A stretch of 63,620 nt of DNA from Pseudomonas kitaguniensis (GCF_009296165.1 NZ_VUAZ01000124.1:1-63620); one strand, 5' to 3'. Positions 35,169-47,465 are shown, counted from the first letter of the stretch. Numbers and translations: made by a program. Notes: generated from the letters alone by a model not told the origin.

Positions 35169-36863
35169 TTAGTTCTGTTTTTCCATTTGTGCACGCAGCA
35201 GGTCGCCCAGAGTGGTCGGACCCGAAGCGATGTCAGAGGTAGCTGGCTTGTCGCGCAGGCTCTGAATAGCTTCTTTCTCTTCGATCTCGTCTTTCGACTT
35301 GATGGAGAGTTGGATCACGCGGCTCTTGCGGTCAACGCTGATGATCTTGGCTTCTACTTCCTGGCCTTCTTTCAGAACGTTGCGCGCGTCTTCAACGCGG
35401 TCACGGCTGATTTCGGAGGCTTTCAGAGTCGCTTCGATATCGTCGGCCAGAACGATGATGGCGCCTTTGGCGTCAACTTCTTTCACAGTGCCTTTAACGA
35501 TTGCGCCTTTGTCGTTCTCTTGAACGTACTCGGAGAACGGATCGCTTTCCAGTTGCTTGATACCCAGGGAGATGCGCTCGCGCTCTGGGTCAACCGACAG
35601 GATAACGGTGTCCAGCTCGTCGCCCTTCTTGAAACGACGAACAGCTTCTTCGCCAACTTCGTTCCAGGAGATGTCGGACAGGTGAACCAGGCCGTCGATG
35701 CCGCCGTCCAGACCAATGAAGATACCGAAATCGGTGATCGACTTGATGGTGCCGGAGATTTTATCGCCCTTGTTGAACTGGCCAGAGAAATCTTCCCATG
35801 GGTTAGATTTGCACTGTTTGATGCCGAGGGAGATACGACGACGCTCTTCGTCGATGTCCAGAACCATAACTTCCACTTCGTCGCCGACTTGTACGACTTT
35901 CGAAGGGTGGATGTTCTTGTTGGTCCAGTCCATTTCGGAAACGTGTACCAGGCCTTCCACGCCTTCTTCCAGCTCAGCGAAGCAGCCGTAGTCGGTCAGG
36001 TTGGTAACACGCGCGGTAACGCGAGTGCTTTCTGGGTAACGCGCTTTGATAGCAACCCATGGATCTTCGCCCAGCTGCTTCAAGCCCAGGGAAACGCGGT
36101 TACGCTCACGATCGTACTTCAGAACCTTTACATCGATCTCGTCGCCAACGTTGACGATTTCGGAAGGATGCTTGATACGTTTCCAAGCCATGTCGGTAAT
36201 GTGCAGCAGGCCATCGACGCCACCCAGATCGACGAATGCGCCGTAATCGGTGAGGTTCTTGACGATACCTTTGACTTGTTGGCCTTCCTGCAGGGATTCC
36301 AGCAGAGCTTCACGCTCGGCGGAGTTCTCTGCTTCCAGGACGCTGCGACGGGAAACGACAACGTTGTTGCGTTTCTGATCGAGCTTGATGACCTTGAATT
36401 CGAGTTCTTTGCCTTCCAGGTGCGTGGTGTCGCGCACAGGACGAACGTCGACCAAAGAACCTGGCAGGAACGCACGGATGCCGTTAACGTCGACAGTGAA
36501 GCCGCCTTTAACCTTACCGTTGATAACGCCCTTGACCACTTCTTCAGCTGCGAAGGCTGCTTCGAGAACAATCCAGCATTCAGCGCGCTTGGCTTTTTCA
36601 CGGGACAGCTTGGTTTCACCGAAACCGTCTTCAACCGAGTCCAGAGCAACGTGAACTTCGTCACCGACATTGATAGTCAGGTCGCCAGCATCGTTGTAGA
36701 ACTGTTCCAGCGGGATCAGAGCTTCAGACTTCAGACCAGCGTGAACGGTTACCCAGCGAGCTTGGTAATCGATATCAACGATAACACCGGTGATGATGGA
36801 GCCTGCCTGAAGGTTCAGGGTTTTTAGGCTTTCTTCAAAGAGTTCCGCAAAGCTTTCGCTCAT
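35169..36863 (-). CDS. rpsA: 30S ribosomal protein S1
   Basis: A 564-residue protein beginning MSESFAELFEESLKTL, with six S1 RNA-binding repeats (for example KGIVKNLTDYGAFVDLGGVDGLLHITDM, split across strands of the OB fold, and TARVTNLTDYGCFAELEEGVEGL). Acidic and essential; it recruits mRNA to the ribosome. The ATG at 36863 is the conserved start. It lies about 120 bases after cmk, the usual arrangement. Confidence 0.97.
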   Translation of the reverse strand: MSESFAELFEESLKTLNLQAGSIITGVIVDIDYQARWVTVHAGLKSEALIPLEQFYNDAGDLTINVGDEVHVALDSVEDGFGETKLSREKAKRAECWIVLEAAFAAEEVVKGVINGKVKGGFTVDVNGIRAFLPGSLVDVRPVRDTTHLEGKELEFKVIKLDQKRNNVVVSRRSVLEAENSAEREALLESLQEGQQVKGIVKNLTDYGAFVDLGGVDGLLHITDMAWKRIKHPSEIVNVGDEIDVKVLKYDRERNRVSLGLKQLGEDPWVAIKARYPESTRVTARVTNLTDYGCFAELEEGVEGLVHVSEMDWTNKNIHPSKVVQVGDEVEVMVLDIDEERRRISLGIKQCKSNPWEDFSGQFNKGDKISGTIKSITDFGIFIGLDGGIDGLVHLSDISWNEVGEEAVRRFKKGDELDTVILSVDPERERISLGIKQLESDPFSEYVQENDKGAIVKGTVKEVDAKGAIIVLADDIEATLKASEISRDRVEDARNVLKEGQEVEAKIISVDRKSRVIQLSIKSKDEIEEKEAIQSLRDKPATSDIASGPTTLGDLLRAQMEKQN

Positions 36864-36982
36864 TTTAATTCCTGTTGATAAGGGCGAAGAATACGCCCAT
36901 CTCCACACCCCAGACGGTGTGGGTTAGTTTCAATTAGAAGAAGCACCGCAGGACTATGACTGGTCCCCTGCAGCCTTCTTGG

Positions 36983-37672
36983 TCACCCGGCAATATCGCG
37001 AATGGCGATTTCACTCAAGATGCGTTCCAGCACCTGCTCGATGGACAACTCCGTGGAATCCAGCTGAATAGCGTCAGCCGCCGGCTTAAGCGGGGCTACC
37101 GCGCGCTGGGTATCACGCTCATCGCGTGCACGGATCTCATCTAGCAGACTCGACAGACTAACACCATCGACTTTGCCCTTCAACTGCAAGTAACGGCGAC
37201 GCGCACGCTCCTCGGCACTGGCAGTCAGGAAAATCTTCAGCGGCGCTTCGGGAAATACCACAGTGCCCATATCGCGGCCATCGGCCACCAGGCCCGGCGG
37301 CTCCTGAAACGCCCGCTGGCGCTGCAGCAAGGCGTCGCGCACGGCCGGTAGCGCGGCCACTTGGGAAGCCCAGGAGCCGACTTGCTCGTTACGCAGATCA
37401 TCGGTCACATCGTCGCCTTCGAGGATGATGCGTTGCGGATGACCTTCCGTCGCGCCGACAAACTGCACATCCAGGTGCGCTGCCAGCAGCTTCAGGGATT
37501 CTTCGTTGGTCAGGTCGACGCCGTGGTTGCGTGCGGCAAACGCCAACAAGCGATACAGCGCGCCGGAATCCAGCAGGCACCAGCCGAGGCGCTTGGCCAG
37601 GATGCCGGCGATCGTGCCTTTGCCCGAGCCGCTTGGCCCGTCGATGGTAATCACCGGTGCTTTGATATTCAC
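36983..37672 (-). CDS. cmk: Cytidylate kinase
   Basis: A 229-residue P-loop NMP kinase: VITIDGPSGSGKGTIAGILA at the start, LDSGALYRLLAF, GRDMGTVVFPEA and RARRRYLQLK. It phosphorylates CMP/dCMP with ATP. The start is GTG 37672, overlapping the aroA stop as GTGA, with GAGG seven bases upstream, so it is translationally coupled to aroA. Confidence 0.95.
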   Translation of the reverse strand: MNIKAPVITIDGPSGSGKGTIAGILAKRLGWCLLDSGALYRLLAFAARNHGVDLTNEESLKLLAAHLDVQFVGATEGHPQRIILEGDDVTDDLRNEQVGSWASQVAALPAVRDALLQRQRAFQEPPGLVADGRDMGTVVFPEAPLKIFLTASAEERARRRYLQLKGKVDGVSLSSLLDEIRARDERDTQRAVAPLKPAADAIQLDSTELSIEQVLERILSEIAIRDIAG

Positions 37673-38946
37673 AATTGAGCCTCTTGGGCAACACGGATGC
37701 CGACGTCGGCACACAGTGTAAGAAAATTCGGAAAAGATGTAGCGACATTGGCGCAGTCACGAATACGAACAGGCGCCGCCGCCCGCAGGGAAGCCACGCT
37801 GAACGCCATGGCAACCCGGTGATCGCCATGAGCGTGCACGTCGCCGCCGCTGATCGGGCCACCGTCAATGATAATCCCATCGGGCGTCGGTTCACACTTC
37901 ACGCCCAGCGCCAGCAGACCGTCGGCCATAACCTGGATGCGGTCAGACTCTTTGACCCGTAGCTCTGCGGCACCGCGCAACACCGTGCGCCCTTCAGCAC
38001 ACGCCGCCGCAATAAACAGCACCGGAAATTCATCAATCGCCAACGGCACCAAGGCCTCGGGAATCTCGATGCCTCGCAGCGCAGCGGCGCGCACACGCAG
38101 ATCAGCAACCGGCTCACCGCCGACTTCGCGCGGGTTTTGCAGGGTGATGTCGGCACCCATCAACCGCAGAATATCGATTACTCCGGTGCGCGTCGGGTTG
38201 ATACCGACATGTTCCAGCACCAGCTCGGAACCCTCGGCAATCGACGCCGCCACGAGGAAAAACGCCGAAGAAGAAATATCCCCTGGCACCTCGATACGCG
38301 TTGCGCTCAATACATGGCCTGATTCCACTGATGCCGTAGCACCCTGTACCTGCACCGGATAGCCGAAGCCGCGGAGCATTCGCTCGGTGTGGTCACGGGT
38401 CGGCGCAGGTTCGGTGACCGCGGTTGTACCCTCGGCGTACAGCCCCGCCAGCAACAGGCAGGATTTGACCTGAGCGCTGGCCATCGGCAGCGCATAGGTC
38501 AGGCCTTTCAGCGCCTGACCACCGCGAATGGTCAGCGGCGGACGCCCGTGCGGCGCGGTGTCGATGACTGCACCCATTTCCCGTAATGGCTCGGCCACGC
38601 GGCTCATCGGGCGCCTGGACAGCGATGCATCACCGGTCAGCACACTGTCGAAGCGTTGCGCCGCCAGCACGCCGCAGAGCAGGCGCATCGACGTACCGGA
38701 ATTACCCAAATAGATCGGCCCCGGCGCTGGCCTCAAGCCATGCAGGCCCACGCCATGAATAGTCACGCGCCCATGGTGCGGGCCTTCAATCACCACGCCC
38801 ATGTCGCGGAACGCCTGCAGGGTCGCCAGCGCATCTTCGCCTTCGAGGAAACCGTCGATCTCGGTCACGCCATCAGCCAGCGAGCCGAGCATGATCGAGC
38901 GATGAGAGATCGACTTGTCACCCGGCACCCGAATACGCCCGCTCAA
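37669..38946 (-). CDS. aroA: EPSP synthase (3-phosphoshikimate 1-carboxyvinyltransferase)
   Basis: A 425-residue EPSP synthase of the shikimate pathway: RVPGDKSISHRSIMLGSLAD, YLGNSGTSMRLL, RRPMSRVAEPLREMGA and RVKESDRIQVMADGL. The first codon as read is TTG, overlapping the tyrA stop (cTTGAgc). In other pseudomonads tyrA and aroA are often one fused gene, and one extra base here would join them (NPGGA-LSGRIRVPG). So this is either a coupled pair or a fusion broken by a missing base. Confidence 0.93.
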   Translation of the reverse strand: MSGRIRVPGDKSISHRSIMLGSLADGVTEIDGFLEGEDALATLQAFRDMGVVIEGPHHGRVTIHGVGLHGLRPAPGPIYLGNSGTSMRLLCGVLAAQRFDSVLTGDASLSRRPMSRVAEPLREMGAVIDTAPHGRPPLTIRGGQALKGLTYALPMASAQVKSCLLLAGLYAEGTTAVTEPAPTRDHTERMLRGFGYPVQVQGATASVESGHVLSATRIEVPGDISSSAFFLVAASIAEGSELVLEHVGINPTRTGVIDILRLMGADITLQNPREVGGEPVADLRVRAAALRGIEIPEALVPLAIDEFPVLFIAAACAEGRTVLRGAAELRVKESDRIQVMADGLLALGVKCEPTPDGIIIDGGPISGGDVHAHGDHRVAMAFSVASLRAAAPVRIRDCANVATSFPNFLTLCADVGIRVAQEAQL

Positions 38947-39878
38947 GCGCCACCCGGGTTGGCAATAAAGGTCAGCTTATCGGTGTTCACTGCAGTTTCC
39001 ACATAGGCCCGGCGCGCCAGGATCTTGCTGAAATGCTCGCGCGCCACCCGCGCACGGGTGAACACGCCCAATAATTGATGGCCATCACCCGCATCAACCG
39101 CGTCGCGCAAAGCGTCGAGGTCACTGCGGAAGGTGTCCAGGGTGCGCAATACCGCCTCGCGATTGGCGAGGAAGATGTCGTGCCACATCACCGGATCGCT
39201 GCCGGCAATGCGCGTGAAATCGCGGAAGCCACCGGCGGCGTAGCGGAAAATATCGAGGTTCTCGTTGCGCTTGGCCAAAGAGTCCACCAGACCAAAGGCC
39301 AACAGATGCGGCAAATGGCTGGTCGCCGCCAACACTTCGTCGTGGCGCTCGACCTGCATATGCTCGACATCCGCGCCCAACTCGCGCCACAGACGATCCA
39401 CCACCGCCAAGGCTGCAGGGTCGGTTTGTGCAAGCGGGGTCAAAATCACCTTATGCCGACGGAACAACTGCGCGTTGGACGCCTCTACCCCGCTCTGCTC
39501 GGAGCCGGCAATCGGATGGCCCGGCACAAAACGCGCGGGCATACCCCCAAACGCCTGTTGCGCCGCGCGCACTACATTACCCTTGGCACTGCCGACGTCC
39601 GTCAGAATCGCCTGCCCCAAGTCCATACCGGCGAGCAGCGCGAGCAACTTCTCCATCGCCAGAATCGGCACGGCGAGCTGGATCACATCCGCACCCTGGC
39701 ACGCGAGCGCGAGGTCTGCTTCACAGCGATCGACCACCCCCAACTCCACCGCCAGCCTGCGCGATTGCGGGTCCAGGTCGACACCTACCACTTCGCCACA
39801 CAGCCCGCTTTCACGCAGGCCCTTGGCGAAGGAGCCGCCGATCAACCCCAGACCGACCACCACCAGGCGACCGATCAT
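38943..39878 (-). CDS. tyrA: Prephenate dehydrogenase (TyrA domain)
   Basis: A 311-residue NAD-binding enzyme of tyrosine synthesis: MIGRLVVVGLGLIGGSFAKGL, VIQLAVPILAMEKLL, LTDVGSAKGNVVRAA, PGHPIAGSEQSGVEA and TSHLPHLLAFGLVDSL. It ends NPGGA-stop exactly where fused homologues run into the EPSP synthase domain. ATG 39878 is used; a GTG closer to the hisC stop would add about ten residues. Confidence 0.9.
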   Translation of the reverse strand: MIGRLVVVGLGLIGGSFAKGLRESGLCGEVVGVDLDPQSRRLAVELGVVDRCEADLALACQGADVIQLAVPILAMEKLLALLAGMDLGQAILTDVGSAKGNVVRAAQQAFGGMPARFVPGHPIAGSEQSGVEASNAQLFRRHKVILTPLAQTDPAALAVVDRLWRELGADVEHMQVERHDEVLAATSHLPHLLAFGLVDSLAKRNENLDIFRYAAGGFRDFTRIAGSDPVMWHDIFLANREAVLRTLDTFRSDLDALRDAVDAGDGHQLLGVFTRARVAREHFSKILARRAYVETAVNTDKLTFIANPGGA

Positions 39879-39906
39879 AGGCACAGCAGGTTGCAATGCA
39901 GTGACA

Positions 39907-41019
39907 TCAACCACGAGCCAGAACCTTGGCCAGTGCCTCCAGGAAGCGTGCATTCTCGGCCGGCAAGCCGATGGTGATACGCAGATGGTTGGGCATGCCG
40001 TAATTGGCCACCGGGCGCACGATCACGCCTTCGCGCAGCAAACCCTGAAACACCGGCGCAGCCACTTGACCGAGATCGGCGCAAATAAAGTTGCCCCTGG
40101 AAGGAATCCAGCCCAGGCCCAACTCACGCAAGCCTTCCTGCAGCTGCAGCATGCCGCTTTGGTTGATGCGACGGCTTTCTGCCAGGTAGTCGGTATCCTG
40201 CACCGCCGCACAGGCCGCCGCGAGGGCGAGGCTGTTGACGTTGAACGGTTGGCGCACGCGGTTCAGCACGTCGGCAACCACCGCCGTCGACAAGCCGTAG
40301 CCGACCCGCAGCGACGCCAGGCCGTACGCCTTTGAGAACGTGCGCGAGACCAGCAGGTTTGGGTACGCCGCCAGAAAATCCAGGCCATCCGGCAGGTCGC
40401 CACCTTCGGCGTACTCGATGTAGGCCTCGTCCAGCACCACCAGCACGTGCTCCGGCACGTCTTGCAGGAAGTCGTTGAGTGCTTGCGCATCAAACCAGGT
40501 GCCGGTCGGGTTGTTCGGGTTGGCGATAAACACCACGCGGGTCTGGGCGTCAATCGCCGCCAGCATGGCTGGCAGGTCATGCCCCCACGCTTTGGCTGGA
40601 ATAACCCGTGCATCGGCGCCGACGGCCTGGGTCACGATCGGATACACCGCAAATGCGTGGTCGCTGAACACCGCATTCAAGCCGGGTGCCAGGTAAGCAC
40701 GCCCGACCAACTCAAGAATGTCGTTGGAACCGTTACCCAGCGTTACCTGGTTCAGCTCAACGCGGCACTTTTCGGCCAGCAAAGACTTGAGGGCAAAACC
40801 ATTGCCATCCGGATAACGCGTCAGCTCGGCCAGCGCATCACGAATCGCCGCCAATACCTTGGGGCTTGGGCCCAGCGGGTTTTCGTTACTGGCCAGCTTT
40901 ACAATGCTGGCCGGGTCGAGATTCAACTCACGCGCCAGCTCATCCACAGGCTTGCCTGGAACGTAAGGCGAGAGTTGTTGCACGCCCGGCTGCGCAAGGG
41001 CGAGGAAGTTGCCACTCAT
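39907..41019 (-). CDS. hisC: Histidinol-phosphate aminotransferase (HisC2)
   Basis: A 370-residue fold-type I PLP enzyme: KLASNENPLGPSPKVLAAI, FIANPNNPTGTW, VVLDEAYIEYA and the Schiff-base Lys in SRTFSKAYGLASLRVGYG. In this pheA-hisC-tyrA context it probably also, or mainly, transaminates aromatic precursors. It starts 9 bases after pheA. Confidence 0.94.
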   Translation of the reverse strand: MSGNFLALAQPGVQQLSPYVPGKPVDELARELNLDPASIVKLASNENPLGPSPKVLAAIRDALAELTRYPDGNGFALKSLLAEKCRVELNQVTLGNGSNDILELVGRAYLAPGLNAVFSDHAFAVYPIVTQAVGADARVIPAKAWGHDLPAMLAAIDAQTRVVFIANPNNPTGTWFDAQALNDFLQDVPEHVLVVLDEAYIEYAEGGDLPDGLDFLAAYPNLLVSRTFSKAYGLASLRVGYGLSTAVVADVLNRVRQPFNVNSLALAAACAAVQDTDYLAESRRINQSGMLQLQEGLRELGLGWIPSRGNFICADLGQVAAPVFQGLLREGVIVRPVANYGMPNHLRITIGLPAENARFLEALAKVLARG

Positions 41020-41028
41020 GTTAAAGCC

Positions 41029-42123
41029 TCACAAAACCGCTTTCGGGTAAGAGCCGAGCACCTTGAGTGCGACGGCTTCCTGACTGATTTTCTCCAGCAC
41101 ACCTTTGACCAGCGGGTCACGGTGGTGGCCGATGAAGTCGATAAAGAACACATAGGTCCATTTACCGCTGCGCGAAGGGCGCGTTTCGATTCGCGTCAGG
41201 TCAATCCCGTTGTCGTGGAACGGCACCAGCAGCTCATGCAGCGCGCCGGGCTTGTTGCTCATCGAGACGATGATCGAAGTCTTGTCGTCGCCGGTTGGCG
41301 GCACTTCCTGGCTACCGATCATCAAAAAGCGCGTGGAGTTGTCCGGGCGGTCTTCGATTTTTTCAGCCAGGCGCGTCAGGCCATACAGGCCCGCTGCCAT
41401 ATCGCCGGCAATCGCCGCCGAGTTCCACTCACCCTTGACCCGCTTGGCCGCTTCGGCGTTGCTGGACACCGCCACGCGCTCGACATTCGGGTAATGCGCG
41501 TCCAGCCACTTGCGGCACTGGGCCAACGACTGCGCGTGGGAATAAATACGGCTGATGCTGTCGGTTTTGGTGCTCTCGCCCACCAGCAGGTGGTGGTGGA
41601 TGCGCAGCTCGACTTCGCCGCAGATCACCATGTCGTGCTCAAGAAAGCTGTCCAGCGTGTGGTTGACCGCACCTTCGGTGGAGTTTTCCACCGGCACCAC
41701 GCCAAAGTTCACCGCGCCGGCCGCCACTTCACGGAACACTTCATCGATTGCCGCCATGGGCTTGCTGATCACCGCGTGGCCGAAGTGCTTCATCGCAGCG
41801 GCTTGGGTGAAAGTGCCTTCAGGGCCGAGATACGCCACTTTTAGTGGCTGCTCCAGGGCCAGGCACGACGACATGATTTCACGGAACAAGCGCGCCATTT
41901 CTTCATTGCCCAACGGGCCTTGATTACGCTCCATCACGCGCTTGAGCACCTGCGCTTCACGCTCAGGCCGGTAGAACACCGGCACTTCGCCTTCCGCCAG
42001 CGATGCCATTTTTACCCGTGCAACTTCCTGAGCGCAGCGCGCACGCTCACTGATCATCTGCTGGATTTTTTCATCCAGGCTGTCAATGCGAACACGCAGA
42101 GCCTTGAGTTCTTGATCAGACAT
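41029..42123 (-). CDS. pheA: Bifunctional chorismate mutase/prephenate dehydratase (P-protein)
   Basis: A 364-residue protein with three parts: an AroQ chorismate mutase (about 1-90, LKALRVRIDSLDEKIQQM), prephenate dehydratase (about 95-275, KVAYLGPEGTFTQAA, VPVENSTEGAVNHTLD, NSTRFLMIG) and a C-terminal ACT domain with GALHELLVPFHDNGIDLTRI and ETRPSR for phenylalanine feedback. It makes phenylpyruvate. Its start overlaps the serC stop. Confidence 0.96.
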   Translation of the reverse strand: MSDQELKALRVRIDSLDEKIQQMISERARCAQEVARVKMASLAEGEVPVFYRPEREAQVLKRVMERNQGPLGNEEMARLFREIMSSCLALEQPLKVAYLGPEGTFTQAAAMKHFGHAVISKPMAAIDEVFREVAAGAVNFGVVPVENSTEGAVNHTLDSFLEHDMVICGEVELRIHHHLLVGESTKTDSISRIYSHAQSLAQCRKWLDAHYPNVERVAVSSNAEAAKRVKGEWNSAAIAGDMAAGLYGLTRLAEKIEDRPDNSTRFLMIGSQEVPPTGDDKTSIIVSMSNKPGALHELLVPFHDNGIDLTRIETRPSRSGKWTYVFFIDFIGHHRDPLVKGVLEKISQEAVALKVLGSYPKAVL

Positions 42124-43208
42124 TAGCCATGTTCCTTTTCGAACTCCGCCATGTAGGCAACCAGCGCGTTGATCGCGTGGATGTCGACAGCGTTGTAGAT
42201 GGAGGCACGCATGCCACCTACCGAACGGTGGCCCTTGAGGTTCAGCAGGCCGCGCGCGTCGGCGCCGGCCAGGAAAGGTTTGTCCAGGCGGTCATCAGCC
42301 AGGCGGAACGGCACGTTCATCCACGAGCGGTCGGGCACGTTGATAGGGTTGCTGTACAAGCCACTGGCGTCGATGAAGTCGTACAGGGTGCGCTTTTTCA
42401 CCTCGTTAAGCTTGCCCATGGCGGCAACACCGCCCTGCTCTTTCAGCCACTCGAAGACCAGGCCGGAGAGGTACCAGGCGAACGCCGGCGGGGTGTTGTA
42501 CATCGAGCCGTTGTCGGCCGCGACCTTGTAATTGAGCATGGTCGGGCACAGCGAACGCGCACGACCCAGCAGGTCTTCACGAACGATGTTGACCAGAATG
42601 CCGCTCGGGCCGATGTTCTTCTGGGCACCGGCGTAGATCATGCCGTATTTGGACACATCGATCGGGCGCGAAAGAATGTCCGAAGACATGTCGCACACCA
42701 ACGGTACGTCACCCACTTGCGGTACCCAGTCAAACTCCAGGCCGCCAATGGTCTCGTTCGCTACGTAATGCACGTAGGCCGCGTCCGCAGACAGCTTCCA
42801 CTCGTTCTGACCAGGAATGGCGAAGTAGTCGTAAGGCTTGGCGGTGCCCGCCACATTGACGTTGCCGTAACGCGAGGCTTCTTCAATGGCCTTCTGGCCC
42901 CAGATACCGGTGTCGATATAGTCGGCGGTGCCGCCTTCAGGCAGCAGGTTCAGCGGGATCTGGGCGAACTGCTGGCTCGCGCCGCCTTGCAGGAACAGCA
43001 CTTTGTAGTGGGAGGGTATGCCCAGCAAGTCGCGCAGATCCTGCTCGGCTTTGGTGGCAATGGACACGAACTCATCGCTGCGATGGCTCATTTCCATCAC
43101 AGAGAGGCCTTTTCCATGCCAGTCGAGGAGTTCACCCTGCGCACGCTGCAGGACTGCTTCAGGAAGCGCCGCGGGACCGGCACAGAAGTTATAGGCTCTC
43201 TTGCTCAC
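42123..43208 (-). CDS. serC: Phosphoserine aminotransferase
   Basis: A 361-residue PLP enzyme of serine and PLP synthesis: KRAYNFCAGPAALPEAVL, VLFLQGGASQQFAQIPLNL, CDMSSDILSRPID and the Lys in GMIYAGAQKNIGPSG. The start is GTG 43208 (VSKRAYNF), matching the usual MSKRAYNF start; the longer frame is not supported. Confidence 0.95.
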   Translation of the reverse strand: MSKRAYNFCAGPAALPEAVLQRAQGELLDWHGKGLSVMEMSHRSDEFVSIATKAEQDLRDLLGIPSHYKVLFLQGGASQQFAQIPLNLLPEGGTADYIDTGIWGQKAIEEASRYGNVNVAGTAKPYDYFAIPGQNEWKLSADAAYVHYVANETIGGLEFDWVPQVGDVPLVCDMSSDILSRPIDVSKYGMIYAGAQKNIGPSGILVNIVREDLLGRARSLCPTMLNYKVAADNGSMYNTPPAFAWYLSGLVFEWLKEQGGVAAMGKLNEVKKRTLYDFIDASGLYSNPINVPDRSWMNVPFRLADDRLDKPFLAGADARGLLNLKGHRSVGGMRASIYNAVDIHAINALVAYMAEFEKEHG

Positions 43209-43267
43209 ATCCAATCTCACTTTGATCTGGTGGTGGTCACGCAAACATATTCAGTCGACATTTCCGT

Positions 43268-43317
43268 GCGGACAAACAACAAGGGGGCGAATCTTCATCC
43301 GCCCCCTGTGTGTCCGC
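43268..43317 (-). terminator. Nested hairpin after gyrA
   Basis: An outer stem GCGGACA / TGTCCGC and an inner GC-rich stem of seven bases (GGGGGCG / CGCCCCC) directly follow the gyrA stop, with a T-rich stretch between the arms. Probably the gyrA terminator. Confidence 0.75.
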
Positions 43318-45975
<2,658 letters not shown>

Positions 45976-46394
45976 GAGAAGCCTGATTCCTTTTTCGGGT
46001 GAAACCTCGTCACATCCTATGGGACAAACGAAGCTCGCCGCTGCCGGCAGAGTGCCTGACAACGACTTACGACAAATCAACGAGTTATGACACGGATCTG
46101 CACGTTACAGGCAACCCCTCGGGGCAGCCCTGGAAACCGCCGGATGTTATCACAATCGCCGCCACGCACCTATCCCCCTGATGCGCATGGAGCATAGTAA
46201 GTTGGCAGATAATACGCTTGAGGGCGACGAGAGGGGCTCAGAGGTGGGGTCGTGCGTTTTTTTGGGGGCAGATCCGAAAGGTTTATTGGCCTTAACGGCC
46301 TATCGCAGAGCCGCTCCCACATGTTGAATGTGTTCACACATCAAGTGTGGGAGCGGGCTTGCTCGCGATAGCGATTCAACAGGCGCCGCAGCGA
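45976..46394. other. gyrA-mtnA intergenic region
   Basis: About 420 bases with no supported gene. The gyrA-proximal part should hold the gyrA promoter (leftward). The mtnA-proximal part contains a REP pair that probably closes the mtnA transcript. Confidence 0.6.
46301..46370 (+). repeat. REP element pair (inverted)
   Basis: A reverse copy at 46301-46321 (partly diverged, 'cagagccgctcccaca') and a forward copy at 46346-46370 ('gggagcgggcttgctcgcga'). Just downstream of the mtnA stop. Confidence 0.8.
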
Positions 46395-47465
46395 TCAATG
46401 CAAGCGCTTGCGGGACATCAACTTGGCCAATTTGGCCGCATCGGGCCGCTCGACGATGCCTTTTTCAGTCACGATCACATCAATCAGATCGGCCGGGGTG
46501 ACGTCGAACACCGGGTTATAAGCCGCCACATCCAGGCGCTGCCCCGGTACCTCCAGCAACTCGCCGGCATCACGCTCTTCAAGGGCGACGTCATCGCCAG
46601 AGGCGATCAGCAGGTCGAGCGTTGAACTCGGCGCCACCACCATAAAGCGCACGCCATGGTGCATGGCGCAGACAGCCAACTGATAGGTGCCGATCTTGCT
46701 GATCACATCACCATTGGCGGCGATGCAGTCGGCACCGACAATCACCCAGGTCACGCCTTTGGTCTTGAGAATATGCGCGCCGGCCGAGTCGGCATTCACC
46801 GTGACCGGGATGCCCTCGCCCGCCAGCTCCCAGGCGGTTAACCGCGAACCCTGCAACCACGGGCGGGTTTCATTGGCGTAGACCTGCTCGACCAAACCCT
46901 CCAGGAAGGCTGCGCGAATCACCCCGAGGGCCGTACCGACACCGCCCGTGGCCAGGGCACCGGCGTTGCCGTGGGTCAGGATCGCCTGCGGGTTACCCTG
47001 ATGCTTGCGAATTCGATCGAGCCCAAATTGAGCCATGACGACGTTGGCTTCGCGGTCGCTTTCATGGATAGCGATGGCTTGCGCCTCCAGCACCGCCAGC
47101 GGGTCGGCGTGTGGCTTGAGGCGGTCGAGGCGCTCACGCATGCGGTTCAGCGCCCAGAACAGGTTCGCTGCAGTCGGGCGGGCCTCGGCCAGCAGCGCGT
47201 AGTCTTCTTCCCACGCAGCCTGCCAGTCACCGCCCTCGGCGAATCGCGCGCGGGCGGCGAGCACCAAGCCATAGGCGGCGCTGATACCGATGGCCGCTGC
47301 GCCGCGCACCACCATCGAGCGAATGGCCGCCGCCACGGCCTCGACCGTGGTGCAGACCACCCAGTTTTCCCGGGACGGCAAGGCACGCTGATCCAGCAGG
47401 TGCAGTGCGCCATCACGCCAGTCGATGGCCTTCACTTTCTCCGCAGCCAACAGTCGGTCGCGCAT
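46395..47465 (-). CDS. mtnA: Methylthioribose-1-phosphate isomerase homologue (diverged active site)
   Basis: A 356-residue protein of normal length with most MtnA blocks (MVVRGAAAIGISAAYGL, IAIHESDREANVVMAQ, LQGSRLTAWELAGEGIPV, NPVFDVTPADLIDVIVTEKG). The family motif T-H-C-N-[AT]-G is THGNAG here, so the catalytic Cys is Gly166 (GGC, 46968-46970). GADRI is GADCI, with Asp246 kept. RGAPAIG is RGAAAIG. The known reaction is methylthioribose-1-P to methylthioribulose-1-P in methionine salvage; activity here is doubtful. Divergent from mtaD with a 109-base gap. Confidence 0.88.
   Translation of the reverse strand: MRDRLLAAEKVKAIDWRDGALHLLDQRALPSRENWVVCTTVEAVAAAIRSMVVRGAAAIGISAAYGLVLAARARFAEGGDWQAAWEEDYALLAEARPTAANLFWALNRMRERLDRLKPHADPLAVLEAQAIAIHESDREANVVMAQFGLDRIRKHQGNPQAILTHGNAGALATGGVGTALGVIRAAFLEGLVEQVYANETRPWLQGSRLTAWELAGEGIPVTVNADSAGAHILKTKGVTWVIVGADCIAANGDVISKIGTYQLAVCAMHHGVRFMVVAPSSTLDLLIASGDDVALEERDAGELLEVPGQRLDVAAYNPVFDVTPADLIDVIVTEKGIVERPDAAKLAKLMSRKRLH

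Noticed and set aside
34847..35194. 115-codon frame between ihfB and rpsA
   Set aside because: It overlaps the rpsA terminator and the end of rpsA, and has no ribosome site or family pattern.
35187..36827. 546-codon open frame antisense to rpsA
   Set aside because: A shadow of the S1 repeats in high-GC sequence; the product is low-complexity without recognisable motifs.
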